A stretch of DNA of 6,995 bases, taken from the NCBI GenBank assembly GCA_003643975.1, contig QNAR01000091.1:1-6995 (forward strand). Reading direction: 5' to 3'. Numbering within the stretch: the first letter of the stretch is position 1; every line of letters begins with the position of its first letter. The DNA comes from Thermotogae bacterium (GTDB lineage Bacteria; Thermotogota; Thermotogae; Petrotogales; Kosmotogaceae). Below the pieces are notes generated by a model that was given only the letters and a program-made list of their open reading frames with translations, had not been told where the DNA came from and did no database searches. Position numbers and translations under genes: made by a program. This document shows positions 5,697 to 6,995 of this stretch, piece by piece.

Positions 5697-5870
5697 ATGA
5701 TCCCAGAATTTTTTTTACAACATAAAAAGTCAATACCATCCTGGAGAATAGAGGTGTTTATTGCACTGATCTTCGATACCTTACGGGATGGATTTTCAGT
5801 TTTTGAGGGACAGAGGAATCTGTCCCTTTTATTTTGCCAAAATTTTGGGAGGAAAGGAGGAAAAACGTGA
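5697..5870 (+). CDS. Putative 57-residue leader peptide read through the pyr attenuator
   Basis: ATG 5697 is preceded by AAGGAG (5684-5689) at 7 bases. The frame runs 57 codons without a stop to TGA 5868-5870, which overlaps the pyrR GTG start as GTGA. The peptide starts MIPEFFLQHKK, is hydrophobic in the middle (EVFIALIF, residues 19-26) and ends in a basic tail (GRKGGKT). It has no family I recognise. The second part of the frame runs through the terminator hairpin at 5806-5827, so a ribosome closely following the polymerase would prevent terminator formation, as in the E. coli pyrBI leader. Codons 5-7 lie in a run of eight T. Against it: an open frame of this size can occur by chance in AT-rich DNA, and only conservation or ribosome data would settle it. 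The position and coupling make a regulatory role more likely than a peptide function. Confidence 0.45.
   Translation: MIPEFFLQHKKSIPSWRIEVFIALIFDTLRDGFSVFEGQRNLSLLFCQNFGRKGGKT
5731..5791 (+). promoter_or_regulatory. Candidate alternative RNA folds and PyrR-binding-like hairpin in the pyr leader
   Basis: Two mutually exclusive structures can be drawn. In one, AATACC (5732-5737) pairs with GGTGTT (5753-5758), enclosing ATCCTGGAGAATAGA; this loosely resembles the Bacillus PyrR target ARUCCNGNGAGGYU as I remember it, but with insertions. In the other, CCATCCTG (5736-5743) pairs with CGGGATGG (5784-5791) with one G-U, and AGGTGTT (5752-5758) pairs with GATACCT (5775-5781), leaving a purine-rich bulge. 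Neither fold overlaps the terminator stem. The pairings are visible; binding by PyrR is inference. Confidence 0.3.
5806..5830 (+). terminator. Intrinsic terminator acting as an attenuator before pyrR
   Basis: AGGGACAGA (5806-5814) and TCTGTCCCT (5819-5827) form a perfect 9-bp stem with a GGAA loop, followed by TTTTATTTT (the last T of the stem plus 5828-5835 form the U-rich tail). It ends 36 to 40 bases before the pyrR GTG. A strong terminator between promoter and first gene is the hallmark of attenuation in pyr operons. It also appears to be the first good terminator downstream of purB, so it may stop purine-operon transcripts too. Confidence 0.85.
5854..5860 (+). promoter_or_regulatory. Ribosome binding site that fixes the GTG start of pyrR
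   Basis: AAGGAGG lies 6 bases before GTG 5867, with a second site-like GGGAGG just upstream (5847-5852). The in-frame TTG at 5834 lies upstream of both and overlaps the terminator's T-tract, so it would not be served by either; TTG 5873 is too far away at 12 bases. Confidence 0.75.
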
Positions 5871-6409
5871 ACTTGAAAAATATCCACACGATTATCGAAC
5901 CCGCTCAATTCGAGAAAATTCTCAAAAGAATGTACTTTGAACTCATGGAAAAGTTAAAAGATTCAGAGGATTTTGCAGTCGTAGGAATCCAAACGGGTGG
6001 GGTGTATCTTGCAGACCGACTTAAAAGGATAGCCTTTGAACATGGGCTTAAGCTCCCCACAGGAAAGGTGGACATTACCTTTTACCGTGATGACACTTTC
6101 TATCGCCTGGAACAACCCCATGTAAAAGAGACACAAATCGATTTTGAAGTCACCGGTAAGACAATCATTCTATGTGATGATGTAATTTTCACCGGGAGGA
6201 CGGTCAGAGCTGCTATTGATGAAATCTTCGATTACGGCAGGCCCCGGAGGATAGTTCTCGTTACCTTTATCGACAGAGGGCATAGGGAGTTGCCAATACA
6301 ACCAGATATATGCGGCAAAGTGGTTCCCACCAGGATGAAAGAACAAATAATTGTGCATTTCAAAGAGCAGAACGGTACCGATAGGGTAGAAATTGGGGTG
6401 ATGGAATGA
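5867..6409 (+). CDS. pyrR: Bifunctional pyr operon regulator / uracil phosphoribosyltransferase
   Basis: PyrR family proteins bind pyr leader RNA in response to UMP and promote termination; they also make UMP from uracil and PRPP. From GTG 5867 the protein is 180 residues, nearly identical in length to Bacillus subtilis PyrR. The PRPP-binding motif is IILCDDVIFTGRTVRAA (100-116), with the acidic pair Asp104-Asp105. VDITFYRDD (68-76) and FIDRGHRELPI (134-144) are family hallmarks. GIQTGGVYLADRL (40-52) has TGG where Bacillus has TRG, and Gln145 follows HRELPI where Bacillus has Arg; the neighbouring Arg140 and Lys151 are kept. These sites belong to a surface linked to RNA binding in Bacillus, so regulatory ability should not be assumed. 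It is first in the operon, follows an attenuator, and overlaps pyrB by ATGA. Confidence 0.93.
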   Translation: MNLKNIHTIIEPAQFEKILKRMYFELMEKLKDSEDFAVVGIQTGGVYLADRLKRIAFEHGLKLPTGKVDITFYRDDTFYRLEQPHVKETQIDFEVTGKTIILCDDVIFTGRTVRAAIDEIFDYGRPRRIVLVTFIDRGHRELPIQPDICGKVVPTRMKEQIIVHFKEQNGTDRVEIGVME

Positions 6410-6995
6410 GCATAGTTGGTCGTGATGTTTACGATGTAGACGTTTTCAACGTAGAGGAGGTTTATCAGCTATTTGAGCTTACAAAGCACTTCAAAGGTAT
6501 ATTGAGCAGGAAAGTGAAGAAAGTGCCAGCACTGCGAGGCGTAACTGTCTGTACGGCCTTTTTTGAGAACAGCACGAGAACAAAGATCTCTTTCGACCTC
6601 GCAGCTAAGAGATTGGGTGCTGATACAGTTGCTTTTTCCGCTTCCTCCTCTTCTTTAAAAAAAGGAGAATCCCTAAAGGACACAATTTTGACTCTGGATG
6701 CTATGGGAATTGATCTCTATGTAGTGCGCCATAGCGAGCCTGGTACTCCAAAGTTCATCAAGAAATACACCAAAGCCATTGTAATAAACGCTGGTGACGG
6801 GTTTCATGCGCACCCAACTCAAGCACTGCTGGACAATTACACTATCTGGGAAAAGAAGGGGAAAATAGACGGATTGAAAATCTCTATTGTTGGCGATATT
6901 CAACATAGCCGTGTAGTGCGTTCAAACATAAAACTCATGAAAATGCTTGGAGCTGAAGTGACCGTGTGTGGTCCAAAGACTTTAATGCCTCTGGA
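6406..6995 (+). CDS. pyrB: Aspartate carbamoyltransferase catalytic chain, 3' partial
   Basis: PyrB joins carbamoyl phosphate and aspartate to give N-carbamoyl-aspartate, the committed step of pyrimidine synthesis. ATG 6406 overlaps the pyrR stop as ATGA, and GGGGTGA (6395-6401) lies just upstream. The 196 visible residues contain the carbamoyl-phosphate motif FFENSTRTKISFD (52-64), the mobile loop SSSSLKKGESLKDT (80-93) with its lysine pair, VVRHSEPG (106-113), INAGDGFHAHPTQALLD (127-143) and the start of the aspartate domain IVGDIQHSRVVRSN (157-170). All expected catalytic residues in this part are present. The reading frame runs off the window with roughly 100 or more residues missing; whether it is a plain catalytic chain or a fusion with the regulatory PyrI domain, as in Thermotoga maritima, cannot be seen here. 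Confidence 0.96.
   Translation, partial: MSIVGRDVYDVDVFNVEEVYQLFELTKHFKGILSRKVKKVPALRGVTVCTAFFENSTRTKISFDLAAKRLGADTVAFSASSSSLKKGESLKDTILTLDAMGIDLYVVRHSEPGTPKFIKKYTKAIVINAGDGFHAHPTQALLDNYTIWEKKGKIDGLKISIVGDIQHSRVVRSNIKLMKMLGAEVTVCGPKTLMPL

Noticed and set aside
5640..5700. Known riboswitch (purine, preQ1, TPP, ZTP, guanidine) in the pyr leader
   Set aside because: I looked for the conserved cores of these classes and found none.
5834..5866. TTG 5834 as the pyrR start
   Set aside because: It overlaps the terminator T-tract and has no binding site upstream; GTG 5867 has AAGGAGG at 6 bases and gives the normal family length.
5675..5908. 77-residue minus-strand frame across the pyr leader
   Set aside because: It lies opposite the leader and the pyrR start, has no convincing ribosome site or recognisable motif, and runs against every neighbour.

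Overview
The window carries two head-to-tail nucleotide-biosynthesis gene clusters, all on the + strand. The first is the end of a de novo purine operon: purM (5' end outside the window), purN, purH, purD and purB. The second is the start of a pyrimidine operon: pyrR and pyrB (3' end outside the window). The PurB protein closely resembles what I remember of Thermotoga maritima adenylosuccinate lyase (start MIERYALSPMKELWTEEA, VSTQVVPRD, GQRGSSAMPHKKNP). That, the moderate-to-low GC content and the strong AGGAGG-type ribosome binding sites suggest a member of the Thermotogota. A clostridial host cannot be excluded without a database search.

Region 1 (1-5535) is tightly packed. purM and purN overlap by 7 bases, purN and purH overlap by 19, and gaps of 13 and 18 bases separate purH/purD and purD/purB. 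Two start codons are decided by ribosome binding sites: a TTG for purN and an internal ATG for purD. Together the enzymes cover GAR synthesis (PurD), GAR formylation (PurN), AIR synthesis (PurM), the SAICAR and adenylosuccinate cleavages (PurB) and the last two steps to IMP (PurH).

Region 2 (5536-5866) is a 331-base gap with no conventional gene, and it is the most interesting part. It has a candidate extended -10 promoter, a 10-bp direct repeat flanking that promoter, a 5' leader hairpin, and a strong intrinsic terminator (5806-5830) just ahead of pyrR. A 57-codon open reading frame (5697-5870) with a good ribosome binding site begins just before a run of eight T, reads straight through the terminator hairpin, and ends in a GTGA overlap with the pyrR start codon. 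This layout resembles the E. coli pyrBI leader (pyrL), where translation coupled to UTP-sensitive pausing controls attenuation, yet the first structural gene here is pyrR, the classical RNA-binding attenuator. Four copies of a 6-base complementary motif (GTCCCT/AGGGAC) give alternative pairings that could act as terminator and antiterminator arms. The mechanism is inferred; the sequence elements are directly visible.

Region 3 (5867-6995) holds pyrR, which overlaps pyrB by an ATGA. pyrB is intact up to the window edge and has the full carbamoyl-phosphate and aspartate-binding motifs of an aspartate transcarbamoylase catalytic chain. No RNA genes, mobile elements or CRISPR arrays were seen.
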